This document shows positions 20,284 through 29,228 of a stretch of DNA of 49,985 nt, in pieces. The notes under the pieces were generated by a model. It had not been told where the DNA came from and did not search any database. It was given only the letters and a program-made list of their open reading frames with translations. Both the position numbers and the translations under genes were made by a program. Numbering within the stretch: the stretch's first letter is position 1; the number at the start of each line of letters is the position of its first letter. Source of the DNA: Bacillus mojavensis RO-H-1 = KCTC 3706 (GTDB taxonomy: Bacteria > Bacillota > Bacilli > Bacillales > Bacillaceae); assembly GCF_000245335.1 (NCBI RefSeq), contig NZ_JH600292.1, forward strand, positions 1 to 49,985, read 5' to 3'.

Positions 20284-22401
20284 ATGGGACAAGAAAAACA
20301 TGTCTTTACCATAGATTGGGCCGGAAGAACGCTTACTGTTGAAACCGGCCAGCTTGCCAAACAGGCAAACGGTGCTGTTATGGTCCGCTACGGCGACACA
20401 GCAGTACTCAGTACAGCAACCGCTTCAAAAGAACCGAAACCGCTTGATTTCTTCCCGCTTACTGTAAACTACGAGGAAAGATTATATGCGGTAGGTAAAA
20501 TACCTGGCGGGTTTATTAAAAGAGAAGGACGTCCAAGTGAAAAAGCAGTATTGGCGAGCCGTTTAATCGACCGTCCGATCCGCCCTTTGTTCGCCGATGG
20601 ATTCCGTAATGAAGTTCAAGTCATCAGCATCGTCATGAGTGTTGACCAAGACTGCTCTTCAGAAATGGCTGCTATGTTCGGTTCATCGCTTGCACTTTCT
20701 GTATCAGACATCCCGTTTGAAGGACCGATTGCAGGGGTAACTGTCGGACGCATTGATAATCAATTTGTCATTAACCCGACGGTTGATCAGCTTGAGAAAA
20801 GTGATATCAATCTTGTCGTTGCCGGAACTAAAGATGCAATTAACATGGTGGAAGCGGGAGCAGACGAAGTTCCTGAGGAAACGATGTTAGAAGCGATTAT
20901 GTTCGGCCATGATGAGATTAAACGCCTGATTGCATTCCAAGAAGAAATTGTTGCAGCTGTCGGCAAAGAAAAGTCAGAAATTAAGCTCTATGAAATTGAC
21001 GAAGAGCTGAATGAAAAGGTAAAGGCTTTAGCAGAAGAAGATCTGCTGAAAGCAATCCAAGTTCATGAAAAGCATGCGCGCGAAGATGCCATTACTGAAG
21101 TGAAAAACACAGTGGTAGCAAAATTCGAGGAAGATGAGCATGATGAAGAAACAATCAAGCAAGTCAAACAAATTTTGTCCAAGCTTGTCAAAAATGAAGT
21201 GCGCCGCCTGATTACTGAAGAAAAGGTAAGACCTGACGGCCGCGGAGTCGATCAAATTCGCCCGCTTTCTTCTGAAGTCGGCCTATTGCCGAGAACACAC
21301 GGTTCCGGATTGTTCACAAGAGGACAGACTCAGGCTCTCAGCGTTTGTACGTTAGGTGCTCTCGGTGATGTGCAGATCCTTGATGGTTTAGGTGTTGAAG
21401 AATCGAAACGGTTTATGCATCATTACAACTTCCCGCAATTCAGCGTTGGGGAAACAGGACCAATGCGTGGGCCGGGACGCCGTGAAATCGGACACGGAGC
21501 ACTGGGTGAGCGTGCGCTTGAGCCAGTTATTCCGTCTGAAAAAGATTTCCCTTATACTGTCCGTCTTGTGTCAGAAGTGCTTGAATCAAACGGTTCTACG
21601 TCTCAAGCAAGTATTTGCGCAAGCACACTTGCAATGATGGATGCCGGTGTACCAATCAAAGCACCAGTCGCAGGTATTGCAATGGGACTTGTCAAATCAG
21701 GCGAACACTATACTGTTTTAACTGATATTCAAGGCATGGAAGATGCGCTTGGAGACATGGACTTTAAAGTTGCCGGAACTGCAAAGGGTGTAACGGCGCT
21801 GCAAATGGACATTAAAATTGATGGCCTTTCCAGAGAGATTCTTGAAGAAGCGCTTCAGCAGGCGAAAAAAGGAAGAATGGAAATCCTCAACAGTATGCTT
21901 GCTACATTAAGCGAATCAAGAAAAGAGCTTTCCCAATATGCGCCTAAGATTTTAACAATGGCGATCAATCCTGATAAAATCCGCGATGTCATCGGGCCTA
22001 GCGGAAAACAAATCAATAAAATCATCGAAGAGACCGGTGTTAAAATTGATATCGAGCAGGATGGTACAATCTTTATTTCTTCGACAGTTGAAAGCAGCAA
22101 CCAAAAAGCGAAGAAAATCATCGAAGACCTCGTCAGAGAGGTTGAAGTCGGTCAGCTTTACTTAGGTAAAGTAAAACGAATTGAAAAATTCGGTGCGTTC
22201 GTTGAAATTTTCAGCGGAAAAGACGGTTTGGTGCACATTTCAGAGCTTGCGCTTGACCGCGTAGGAAAAGTTGAAGATGTTGTCAAAATCGGAGATGAGA
22301 TTCTTGTGAAAGTTACTGAAATCGATAAGCAAGGACGGGTCAACTTGTCTCGTAAAGCTGTGCTCCGTGAAGAGAAAGAAAAAGAAGAACAAAAATCTTA
22401 A
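20284..22401 (+). CDS. pnpA: Polynucleotide phosphorylase
   Basis: PNPase degrades RNA from the 3' end using phosphate and is the main 3'-5' exonuclease of B. subtilis; it associates with RNase Y. The 705 residues are normal. It has two RNase PH-like cores (about 10-230 and 310-545) joined by a helical segment. The second carries [15 protein letters not shown] and the catalytic-site [18 protein letters not shown] region. A KH domain ([19 protein letters not shown]) and an S1 domain ([20 protein letters not shown]) close the protein. The start has GAGAGGAG upstream. Confidence 0.98.
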   Translation: MGQEKHVFTIDWAGRTLTVETGQLAKQANGAVMVRYGDTAVLSTATASKEPKPLDFFPLTVNYEERLYAVGKIPGGFIKREGRPSEKAVLASRLIDRPIRPLFADGFRNEVQVISIVMSVDQDCSSEMAAMFGSSLALSVSDIPFEGPIAGVTVGRIDNQFVINPTVDQLEKSDINLVVAGTKDAINMVEAGADEVPEETMLEAIMFGHDEIKRLIAFQEEIVAAVGKEKSEIKLYEIDEELNEKVKALAEEDLLKAIQVHEKHAREDAITEVKNTVVAKFEEDEHDEETIKQVKQILSKLVKNEVRRLITEEKVRPDGRGVDQIRPLSSEVGLLPRTHGSGLFTRGQTQALSVCTLGALGDVQILDGLGVEESKRFMHHYNFPQFSVGETGPMRGPGRREIGHGALGERALEPVIPSEKDFPYTVRLVSEVLESNGSTSQASICASTLAMMDAGVPIKAPVAGIAMGLVKSGEHYTVLTDIQGMEDALGDMDFKVAGTAKGVTALQMDIKIDGLSREILEEALQQAKKGRMEILNSMLATLSESRKELSQYAPKILTMAINPDKIRDVIGPSGKQINKIIEETGVKIDIEQDGTIFISSTVESSNQKAKKIIEDLVREVEVGQLYLGKVKRIEKFGAFVEIFSGKDGLVHISELALDRVGKVEDVVKIGDEILVKVTEIDKQGRVNLSRKAVLREEKEKEEQKS

Positions 22402-22411
22402 ATGAAAACAT

Positions 22412-22443
22412 AAAAGGAGCCTGGGAGACCCCGGCTTCTTTAT
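22412..22443 (+). terminator. Intrinsic terminator after pnpA
   Basis: AAAGGAGCC and GGCTTCTTT pair across an 11-base loop, ending in TTTATTTT. It begins about ten bases after the stop codon. Confidence 0.7.
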
Positions 22444-22517
22444 TTTGACGCTTTAAAAAGCAAGCGGGTTCTACCTTGTCCTTCTCCTTCATAATGTGAG
22501 GTGAGGGGGGACAAAAC

Positions 22518-23477
22518 ATGTACAAAAAATTTGTACCGTTTGCCGTTTTTCTATTTCTTTTTTTTGTTTCATTTGAGATGATGAAAAATCCGCACACACT
22601 TGATTATATAGGGGCAATGAAACAAGATACGGTGACCGTCTCGGCGTCCAAAGACCCGTTATATGAAGAATTGCTTCAAAAGGCGCCAGATTATGAAGTA
22701 AAGCCTCAGAATGCAAGAATAGATAAGGTGTGGAAAAGCATTCCCGGTTACAATGGTTTAAAGGTCAATATTGACAAATCCTATAAAAAAATGAAAAAGC
22801 ACGGTGAGTTTCGGGAAAACGATTTAGTGTACAGTCAAGTAAAACCAAGCGTTCATCTTGAGTCTCTTCAGCCAGAGCCTATTTACAAAGGGAATCCTGA
22901 AAAACCGATGGTGGCTTTTTTAATTAATGTGGCATGGGGAAACGAATATTTGGAAAGAATGCTCCCTGTACTTCAAAAGCATAAAGTGAAGGCAACGTTT
23001 TTTTTGGAAGGCAATTGGGTGAAACACAATGAACAGTTGGCTAAAAAGATTGCGGAAGAAGGACATGAAATCGGAAATCATTCATACAATCATCCGGATA
23101 TGAGCAAACTGACAACAGGAAGAATTTCCGAACAGCTCGACAAGACGAATGAGCAGATAGAAAAAACGCTCGGTGTCAAGCCAAAATGGTTCGCTCCGCC
23201 AAGCGGGAGTTTCAGAAAAGCGGTTGTTGACATTGCAGCTGACAAACATATGGGAACAGTGATGTGGACAGTTGATACAATCGACTGGCAAAAACCGGCT
23301 CCGTCTGCACTTCAAACACGGGTGTTAAGCAAGATACATAATGGTGCCATGATTTTAATGCATCCGACAGATCCCACGGCGGAAAGTCTTGAAGCGCTGA
23401 TTACAAAGATAAAAGAGAAAGGATATGCGCTTGGAACAGTCACTGAACTAATGGATGAAACAAGACTGTTGAAGTAA
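22518..23477 (+). CDS. ylxY: Polysaccharide deacetylase-like protein YlxY (degenerate active site)
   Basis: A protein of 319 residues with an N-terminal signal/anchor (residues 5-20), a variable stretch, and a NodB-type domain from about 128. The second zinc motif is kept (His188 and His192 in NHSYNHPD). The first motif, normally a TFDDG-type pair of aspartates, reads FLINVAWGNEY at 135-145 and lacks both acids. The third motif, normally RxPxG-like, reads WFAPPSG. The fold is clear but normal deacetylase chemistry is doubtful. Relatives are linked to sporulation. The ATG is preceded by GAGGTGAGGGGGG. mlpA follows after 38 bases. Confidence 0.88.
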   Translation: MYKKFVPFAVFLFLFFVSFEMMKNPHTLDYIGAMKQDTVTVSASKDPLYEELLQKAPDYEVKPQNARIDKVWKSIPGYNGLKVNIDKSYKKMKKHGEFRENDLVYSQVKPSVHLESLQPEPIYKGNPEKPMVAFLINVAWGNEYLERMLPVLQKHKVKATFFLEGNWVKHNEQLAKKIAEEGHEIGNHSYNHPDMSKLTTGRISEQLDKTNEQIEKTLGVKPKWFAPPSGSFRKAVVDIAADKHMGTVMWTVDTIDWQKPAPSALQTRVLSKIHNGAMILMHPTDPTAESLEALITKIKEKGYALGTVTELMDETRLLK

Positions 23478-23515
23478 CAGGGCAGGCAGCTAGTCTTTGA
23501 ATAGGAGGAACAAAT

Positions 23516-24745
23516 TTGATTAAACGATATACATGTCAAAATGGTGTAAGAGTTGTGCTTGAAAATAACCCGACAGTCCGTTCTGTTGCGATCGGCGTTT
23601 GGATTGGTACAGGCTCGCGGCACGAAACGCCGGAGATAAATGGGATTTCCCACTTTTTGGAGCATATGTTCTTCAAAGGGACGAGCACAAGATCTGCACG
23701 TGAGATAGCAGAATCTTTTGATCGTATTGGCGGTCAGGTCAATGCGTTTACCTCAAAGGAATATACCTGCTATTATGCAAAGGTGCTTGATGAGCATGCG
23801 AATTACGCACTTGACGTATTAGCAGATATGTTTTTTCATTCAACTTTTGATGAAAACGAGCTGAAAAAAGAAAAAAATGTGGTTTACGAAGAAATAAAAA
23901 TGTACGAAGACGCGCCCGATGATATTGTCCATGATTTACTGAGCAAAGCCACGTACGGGAATCATTCTTTAGGCTATCCGATTCTAGGCACAGAAGAAAC
24001 GCTTGATTCCTTTAACGGCGACTCTCTCAGACAATACATGCATGATTATTATACGCCGGACCGTGTCGTTATTTCTGTAGCGGGTAATATTTCAGAAAGC
24101 TTTATAAAAGATGTAGAAAAATGGTTCGGATCATACGAGGCAAAAGGCAAAGCGACAGGTCTTCAGAAGCCTGGATTCCATACAGAAAAACTCACAAGAA
24201 AAAAAGAAACAGAACAAGCCCATTTATGTCTAGGCTTTAAAGGGCTGGAAGTCGGTCATGAAAAGATTTATGATTTGATCGTCCTTAATAATGTGCTCGG
24301 AGGCAGCATGAGCAGCCGCCTGTTCCAAGATGTTCGTGAAGATAAAGGGCTCGCTTATTCTGTTTACAGCTATCACAGCTCATATGAGGACAGCGGCATG
24401 CTCACCATTTATGGCGGAACAGGTGCAAATCAGCTTCAGCAGCTGTCAGAAACCATTCAAGAAACCCTTGCGACATTAAAACGCGACGGCATAACGGTGA
24501 AAGAGCTGGAAAACAGCAAGGAGCAAATGAAGGGAAGCTTGATGCTGAGCTTAGAAAGCACGAACAGCAAAATGAGCCGAAACGGTAAAAATGAACTGCT
24601 GCTCGGAAAACACAAAACATTAGACGAAATTATTAATGAATTAAACGCTGTAAACTTAGAACGCGTCAACGGTCTTGCCAGACAAATGTTTACGAATGAC
24701 TATTCTCTGGCTCTTATCAGCCCTTCCGGCAATATGCCATCATAA
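23516..24745 (+). CDS. mlpA: M16-family zinc metalloprotease MlpA (YmxG)
   Basis: A protein of 409 residues in the mitochondrial-processing-peptidase-like M16B family. The inverted zinc motif HxxEH is complete (His46, Glu49, His50 in ISHFLEHMFFKGT), and the downstream glutamate lies in EEIKMYEDAPDD. The second half (residues about 220-400) repeats the fold without the motif, including GGSMSSRLFQDVREDKGLAY. In B. subtilis it has been linked to protease-gene regulation, hence the name; its natural substrate is not evident. The start is TTG at 23516 with AGGAGG upstream. A strong terminator follows. Confidence 0.92.
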   Translation: MIKRYTCQNGVRVVLENNPTVRSVAIGVWIGTGSRHETPEINGISHFLEHMFFKGTSTRSAREIAESFDRIGGQVNAFTSKEYTCYYAKVLDEHANYALDVLADMFFHSTFDENELKKEKNVVYEEIKMYEDAPDDIVHDLLSKATYGNHSLGYPILGTEETLDSFNGDSLRQYMHDYYTPDRVVISVAGNISESFIKDVEKWFGSYEAKGKATGLQKPGFHTEKLTRKKETEQAHLCLGFKGLEVGHEKIYDLIVLNNVLGGSMSSRLFQDVREDKGLAYSVYSYHSSYEDSGMLTIYGGTGANQLQQLSETIQETLATLKRDGITVKELENSKEQMKGSLMLSLESTNSKMSRNGKNELLLGKHKTLDEIINELNAVNLERVNGLARQMFTNDYSLALISPSGNMPS

Positions 24746-24749
24746 ACCG

Positions 24750-24786
24750 AAATGCCTGCCCCAAAACGGAGCAGGCATTTTTTTAT
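24750..24786 (+). terminator. Intrinsic terminator after mlpA
   Basis: AAATGCCTGC (24750-24759) pairs with GCAGGCATTT (24771-24780) across an 11-base loop, followed by further T. Confidence 0.9.
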
Positions 24787-24822
24787 CCTTTTGATCATAC
24801 ATAGTACAAGGGGGTGACAGAG

Positions 24823-25080
24823 ATGCGGCTCAGTGAATTATCCGGGAAGGAAATTGTCGACATCAAAAGAGCTGAACGGCTGGGAGTACTGGGTCAGACC
24901 GATTTAGAAATCAATGAACAGGATGGTCAGATCACAGCGCTTCTCATTCCGACAGTCAAATGGTTTGGTTTGAGAAAACACGGTCAAGACATTCGTGTCC
25001 CCTGGAATCATATTCAAAAGATCGGATCAGATATGATCATTTTAGATGTCCCTGAGGAGATTTCTCCTCACCAAGAGTAA
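24823..25080 (+). CDS. ymxH: PRC-barrel family protein YmxH
   Basis: A small PRC-barrel (YlmC/YmxH) protein of 85 residues. It opens with MRLSELSGKEIVDIKRAERL and has the barrel strands around LGQTDLEINEQDGQITALLI and VPWNHIQKIGSDMIIL. The open frame begins at a GTG at 24814, but the ATG at 24823 has GGGGGTGA about seven bases upstream and gives the usual N-terminus. Relatives are common in spore formers and often sit near sporulation genes, as here next to spoVFA. No catalytic function is apparent. Confidence 0.9.
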   Translation: MRLSELSGKEIVDIKRAERLGVLGQTDLEINEQDGQITALLIPTVKWFGLRKHGQDIRVPWNHIQKIGSDMIILDVPEEISPHQE

Positions 25081-25131
25081 CTATAGAAAAGGCCCAACTC
25101 TGAAGGTTATGGGCTCTCATGAAAACATCCA

Positions 25132-25161
25132 AACATCGGCTGAGTCAGCCGATGTTTTTTT
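25132..25161 (+). terminator. Intrinsic terminator after ymxH
   Basis: AACATCGGCT (25132-25141) pairs with AGCCGATGTT (25147-25156) across five bases, followed by a T run. Confidence 0.9.
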
Positions 25162-25187
25162 GTGTGAAAAAAGCGTATGTTTTAATT

Positions 25188-25215
25188 CACCGCTATTTCC
25201 TTTTGATCATAAGAT
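25188..25215 (+). promoter_or_regulatory. Putative sigma-K promoter of the spoVF operon
   Basis: CACC (25188-25191), a 16-base gap, then CATAAGAT (25208-25215), which fits the sigma-K pattern of an AC-containing -35 and CATANNNT -10. spoVFA and spoVFB are known late mother-cell genes in B. subtilis, so a sigma-K promoter is expected here. It lies about 55 bases before the start codon. Confidence 0.6.
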
Positions 25216-25271
25216 GAAGGGGAGCTTAACAACTAGGGATCCAGTATATACAAAGAAGGTGAACGTTTAAC

Positions 25272-26120
25272 ATGTTAACCGGATTGAAAATTGCAGTTAT
25301 CGGCGGTGACGCAAGGCAGCTCGAAATTATTAGAAAGCTCACTGAACAGCAGACTGATATCTATCTCGTCGGTTTTGACCAATTGGATCACGGTTTTACC
25401 GGAGCTGTAAATCTTCCTGTGTCTGCAACAACAGGAGAAGGTGTCGTATCAACCGTATTTTCAAATGAAGAAGTTGTTTTAAAACAGGAGCACCTCGACC
25501 AAACGCCTGCACACTGTGTCATTTTCTCAGGGATTTCTAACGCCTATTTAGAAAACATTGCAGCTCAAGCAAACAGAAAACTTGTTAAGCTGTTTGAGCG
25601 GGATGACATTGCGATATATAATTCTATTCCGACAGTAGAAGGAACCATTATGCTGGCCATTCAGCACACAGATTATACGATACACGGATCTCAGGTGGCC
25701 GTTCTCGGGCTAGGGCGTACCGGAATGACGATCGCCCGTACATTTGCCGCGCTGGGGGCGAATGTAAAGGTAGGCGCAAGAAGTTCAGCGCATCTGGCGC
25801 GCATCACCGAAATGGGGCTCGTCCCGTTTCACACTGATGAACTCAAAGAGCATGTCAAAGATATAGATATTTGTATTAATACCATCCCGAGCATGATTTT
25901 GAATCAAACTGTGCTTTCTTGCATGACACCGAAAACCTTAATATTGGATCTGGCTTCACGTCCCGGTGGAACCGATTTTAAATATGCTGAAAAACAAGGG
26001 ATTAAGGCACTCCTTGCTCCTGGTTTGCCGGGGATTGTCGCTCCTAAAACAGCCGGGCAGATCCTCGCTAATGTCTTGAGCAAGCTTTTGGCTGAATTAC
26101 ATGCTGAGGAGGGGAAATAA
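25272..26120 (+). CDS. spoVFA: Dipicolinate synthase subunit A, with a probable 45-base in-frame loss
   Basis: DpaA/SpoVFA and SpoVFB together oxidise dihydrodipicolinate to dipicolinic acid in the mother cell; the product fills the spore core. A Rossmann domain is shown by VAVLGLGRTGMTIARTFAAL near residue 140, and the N-terminal dipicolinate-synthase domain by LKIAVIGGDARQLEIIRKL. The length is 282 residues, against 297 as I remember for B. subtilis. The gap falls after residue 46, where HGFTGAV runs straight into NLPVSATTGEG; about 15 residues leading into the ILPVSATT strand are missing. AAGGTGA lies upstream of the ATG. spoVFB follows after two bases. Confidence 0.92.
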   Translation: MLTGLKIAVIGGDARQLEIIRKLTEQQTDIYLVGFDQLDHGFTGAVNLPVSATTGEGVVSTVFSNEEVVLKQEHLDQTPAHCVIFSGISNAYLENIAAQANRKLVKLFERDDIAIYNSIPTVEGTIMLAIQHTDYTIHGSQVAVLGLGRTGMTIARTFAALGANVKVGARSSAHLARITEMGLVPFHTDELKEHVKDIDICINTIPSMILNQTVLSCMTPKTLILDLASRPGGTDFKYAEKQGIKALLAPGLPGIVAPKTAGQILANVLSKLLAELHAEEGK

Positions 26121-26122
26121 GA

Positions 26123-26726
26123 ATGTCGTCACTGAAAGGGAAAAGAATCGGATTTGGACTGACCGGCTCGCATTGCACATATGAAGCGGTGTTTCCGCAA
26201 ATTGAGGCGCTAGTCAATGAAGGAGCGGAAGTCCGGCCGGTTGTCACATTTACCGTAAAATCCACAGATACACGCTTTGGAGAAGGAGCGGAATGGGTTA
26301 AAAAAATTGAAGATCTTACCGGATATGAGGTAATTGATTCAATTGTAAAGGCTGAACCCCTTGGGCCAAAGCTGCCATTGGACTGCATGGTAATAGCTCC
26401 TTTAACCGGAAACTCGATGAGCAAGCTGGCCAACGCCATGACAGACAGCCCAGTACTGATGGCTGCAAAAGCAACAATCAGAAACAATCGGCCGGTCGTT
26501 CTCGGTATCTCAACAAATGACGCTCTCGGTTTAAATGGCACCAACCTTAATGAGGCTCATGTCTACCAAAAATATCTTCTTCATTCCTTTTGGGCAAGAT
26601 GATCCATACAAAAAACCGAATTCAATGGTTGCCAAAATGGATCTGCTTCCTCAAACTGTTGAAAAGGCCCTGATGCATCAGCAGCTTCAGCCGATTCTCG
26701 TTGATAATTATCAGGGAAATGACTAA
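26123..26726 (+). CDS. spoVFB: Dipicolinate synthase subunit B (frame broken)
   Basis: SpoVFB is the flavoprotein-like second subunit of dipicolinate synthase. The N-terminal IGFGLTGSHCTYEAVFPQIE and the central APLTGNSMSKLANAMTDSPV match the flavoprotein (UbiX/Dfp-like) fold. The frame breaks at 26549-26550, where one extra A changes NLMRLMSTKNIFF into another reading that stops at 26602. The proper end (FFIPFGQDDPYKKPNSMVAK) continues in the next frame to 26726. Removing one base gives 200 residues, the normal length. It is co-transcribed with spoVFA. Confidence 0.93.
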
Positions 26727-26781
26727 ATATACAGAAAATCTTTCCTAAACAAAAAATTTCGGTCATCACCCGCATATTCTA

Positions 26782-26790
26782 TGGTAAAAT
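26782..26790 (+). promoter_or_regulatory. Putative extended -10 promoter upstream of asd
   Basis: TGGTAAAAT (26782-26790) has an extended -10 but no clear -35. It lies in the 125-base gap after spoVFB and 62 bases before asd. This would allow vegetative expression of asd-dapG-dapA apart from the spore promoter. Confidence 0.4.
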
Positions 26791-26851
26791 AAAACGTAAA
26801 ATTATAGTCAAATCAATTCAATGAAGCTGATTGGCGGAAGGAGTTTTACAG

Positions 26852-27892
26852 ATGGGAAGAGGTTTACACGTAGCTGTTGTCGGAGCGACAGGAGCTGTAG
26901 GACAACAAATGCTTAAAACACTTGAAGACAGAAATTTTGAAATGGATACACTTACATTGCTATCTTCAAAACGCTCTGCGGGTACCCAAGTCACATTTAA
27001 AGGCCAAGAGCTGACTGTACAGGAAGCTTCTCCCGAGAGCTTTGAAGGAGTAGATATTGCTTTGTTCAGCGCCGGCGGAAGCGTATCGCAGGCATTGGCA
27101 CCCGAAGCTGTAAAACGCGGAGCTATTGTTATAGATAATACAAGTGCGTTCCGTATGGACGAAAATACGCCGCTTGTTGTGCCTGAAGTTAACGAGGCGG
27201 ACTTGCATGAACACAACGGCATTATTGCCAACCCTAACTGCTCTACAATTCAAATGGTGGCTGCGCTGGAACCGATCCGCAAAGCTTACGGCTTAAACAA
27301 AGTTATCGTATCAACTTACCAAGCGGTATCAGGAGCGGGAAATGAAGCTGTAAAAGAGCTGCACAGCCAAACAGAGGCGATTTTAAACAACGAAGAAATC
27401 AAACCAGAGATTATGCCTGTAAAAGGTGATGAAAAACACTATCAAATCGCTTTCAATGCGATTCCGCAAATTGATAAATTCCAAGATAACGGCTATACGT
27501 TTGAGGAAATGAAAATGATAAATGAAACGAAAAAAATCATGCACATGCCTGAGCTTCAAGTAGCGGCTACATGTGTGAGACTTCCGATTGAAACCGGCCA
27601 TTCAGAGTCCGTTTACATCGAGGTAGACCGAGATGACGCTACTGTGGAAGATATTAAAAATCTATTAAAAGAAGCTCCTGGCATTACACTTCAGGACGAC
27701 CCGAGCCAGCAGCTTTATCCAATGCCTGCCGATGCAGTCGGCAAAAACGATGTGTTTGTAGGCCGCATCCGCAAAGACTTGGACAGAGCAAACGGTTTTC
27801 ATTTATGGGTAGTTTCTGATAACCTATTAAAAGGCGCCGCATGGAACTCTGTTCAAATTGCAGAAAGCCTGAAAAAACTAAACCTCGTATAA
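26852..27892 (+). CDS. asd: Aspartate-semialdehyde dehydrogenase
   Basis: Asd reduces aspartyl phosphate to aspartate semialdehyde with NADPH, a shared step to lysine, diaminopimelate, threonine and methionine. GATGAVG at residues 11-17 is the cofactor loop, and Cys130 in [10 protein letters not shown] is the catalytic thiol. The distal substrate and dimer region includes [18 protein letters not shown]. The length from the ATG at 26852 is 346 residues, as usual. The frame is open from 26831, but GGAAGGAG sits correctly only for 26852. dapG and dapA follow. Confidence 0.97.
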   Translation: MGRGLHVAVVGATGAVGQQMLKTLEDRNFEMDTLTLLSSKRSAGTQVTFKGQELTVQEASPESFEGVDIALFSAGGSVSQALAPEAVKRGAIVIDNTSAFRMDENTPLVVPEVNEADLHEHNGIIANPNCSTIQMVAALEPIRKAYGLNKVIVSTYQAVSGAGNEAVKELHSQTEAILNNEEIKPEIMPVKGDEKHYQIAFNAIPQIDKFQDNGYTFEEMKMINETKKIMHMPELQVAATCVRLPIETGHSESVYIEVDRDDATVEDIKNLLKEAPGITLQDDPSQQLYPMPADAVGKNDVFVGRIRKDLDRANGFHLWVVSDNLLKGAAWNSVQIAESLKKLNLV

Positions 27893-27925
27893 AAGAGAGA
27901 ATTTCCCAAGTGCGAATAGAAGAGA

Positions 27926-27954
27926 GTAAGGCGCAAATCGCCTGCTCTCTTCTG
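27926..27954 (+). other. Hairpin without T run between asd and dapG
   Basis: AAGAGAG, then GGCG, pair with CGCC, then CTCTCTT, across a 5-base loop and a small internal loop. There is no T run, so it is more likely an mRNA-processing or stability element within the operon than a terminator. Confidence 0.5.
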
Positions 27955-27983
27955 TTACGTCCGAATAATTTGGAGTGAAAACA

Positions 27984-29198
27984 GTGAAGATAATTGTTCA
28001 AAAGTTTGGCGGGACATCTGTGAAGGATGACAAAGGCCGTAAACTGGCTTTAGAGCACATTAAAGAAGCAATCAGTGAAGGATATAAGGTTGTCGTTGTC
28101 GTTTCTGCGATGGGCAGGAAGGGTGATCCGTACGCAACTGACTCTCTGTTGGGACTGCTTTACGGCGATCAGTCTGCGATTTCCCCAAGAGAGCAGGATT
28201 TGCTTTTATCATGTGGAGAGACGATTTCTTCTGTCGTCTTTACGAGCATGCTGCTGGATAACGGTGTAAAAGCATCTGCGCTGACTGGGGCTCAGGCCGG
28301 CTTCTTAACAAATGACCAGCATACAAATGCAAAAATCCTTGAAATGAAGCCTGAGCGTTTGTTCAGTGTGCTTGCGAATCATGACGCGGTAGTCGTCGCA
28401 GGATTCCAAGGCGCTACTGAAAAGGGCGATACAACAACGATCGGAAGAGGGGGCAGCGATACGTCTGCAGCCGCACTTGGGGCGGCAATTGACGCTGAAT
28501 ACATCGATATTTTCACAGATGTTGAAGGTGTGATGACTGCAGATCCGAGAGTAGTGGAAAACGCGAAACCGCTTCCTGTGGTAACATATACGGAAATCTG
28601 CAATTTGGCGTACCAGGGAGCGAAAGTGATTCATCCGCGAGCTGTGGAAATTGCGATGCAGGCTAAGGTTCCGATCCGCGTCCGCTCAACATATTCTAAA
28701 GATAAAGGCACATTGGTGACTTCACATCATTCTTCCAATGTCGGCAGTGATGTTTTTGAACGGCTGATTACCGGAATTGCCCATGTCAAAGATGTCACAC
28801 AGTTCAAAGTGCCTTCAAAACTCGGTCAGTATAACGTTCAGACTGAAGTTTTTAAAGCGATGGCGAATGCAGGAATCAGCGTTGATTTCTTTAACATTAC
28901 ACCTAGTGAAATTGTTTATACGGTGGCTGGGAACAAGACGGAAACAGCTCAGCGCATCTTAATGGATATGGGCTATGACCCGATGGTGACGAGAGACTGT
29001 GCAAAAGTTTCGGCAGTCGGTGCCGGTATCATGGGCGTCCCGGGTGTAACGTCTAAAATTGTGACAGCCCTATCAGAGAAAGAGATTCCTATTCTGCAGT
29101 CGGCGGACAGCCACACGACCATCTGGGTGCTTGTCCATGAAAAGGACATGGTTCCTGCTGTAAACGCTTTGCATGAAGTGTTTGAACTTTCTAAGTAA
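27984..29198 (+). CDS. dapG: Aspartokinase I (diaminopimelate-sensitive)
   Basis: DapG phosphorylates aspartate, the first step of the aspartate family. In B. subtilis aspartokinase I is inhibited by meso-diaminopimelate. The catalytic N-terminal domain has KFGGTS at residues 7-12 and GRGGSDTSAAALGAAI. Two ACT domains occupy the last 140 residues (FKAMANAGISVDFFNITPSE; GVTSKIVTALSEKEIPIL). The start GTG at 27984 gives 404 residues and has TTTGGAGTGA upstream. An in-frame GTG at 27975 lies inside that site, so I reject it. dapA follows after 30 bases. Confidence 0.96.
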   Translation: MKIIVQKFGGTSVKDDKGRKLALEHIKEAISEGYKVVVVVSAMGRKGDPYATDSLLGLLYGDQSAISPREQDLLLSCGETISSVVFTSMLLDNGVKASALTGAQAGFLTNDQHTNAKILEMKPERLFSVLANHDAVVVAGFQGATEKGDTTTIGRGGSDTSAAALGAAIDAEYIDIFTDVEGVMTADPRVVENAKPLPVVTYTEICNLAYQGAKVIHPRAVEIAMQAKVPIRVRSTYSKDKGTLVTSHHSSNVGSDVFERLITGIAHVKDVTQFKVPSKLGQYNVQTEVFKAMANAGISVDFFNITPSEIVYTVAGNKTETAQRILMDMGYDPMVTRDCAKVSAVGAGIMGVPGVTSKIVTALSEKEIPILQSADSHTTIWVLVHEKDMVPAVNALHEVFELSK

Positions 29199-29228
29199 AT
29201 GTGATTGAATCATGATGAGGTGAAAAAA

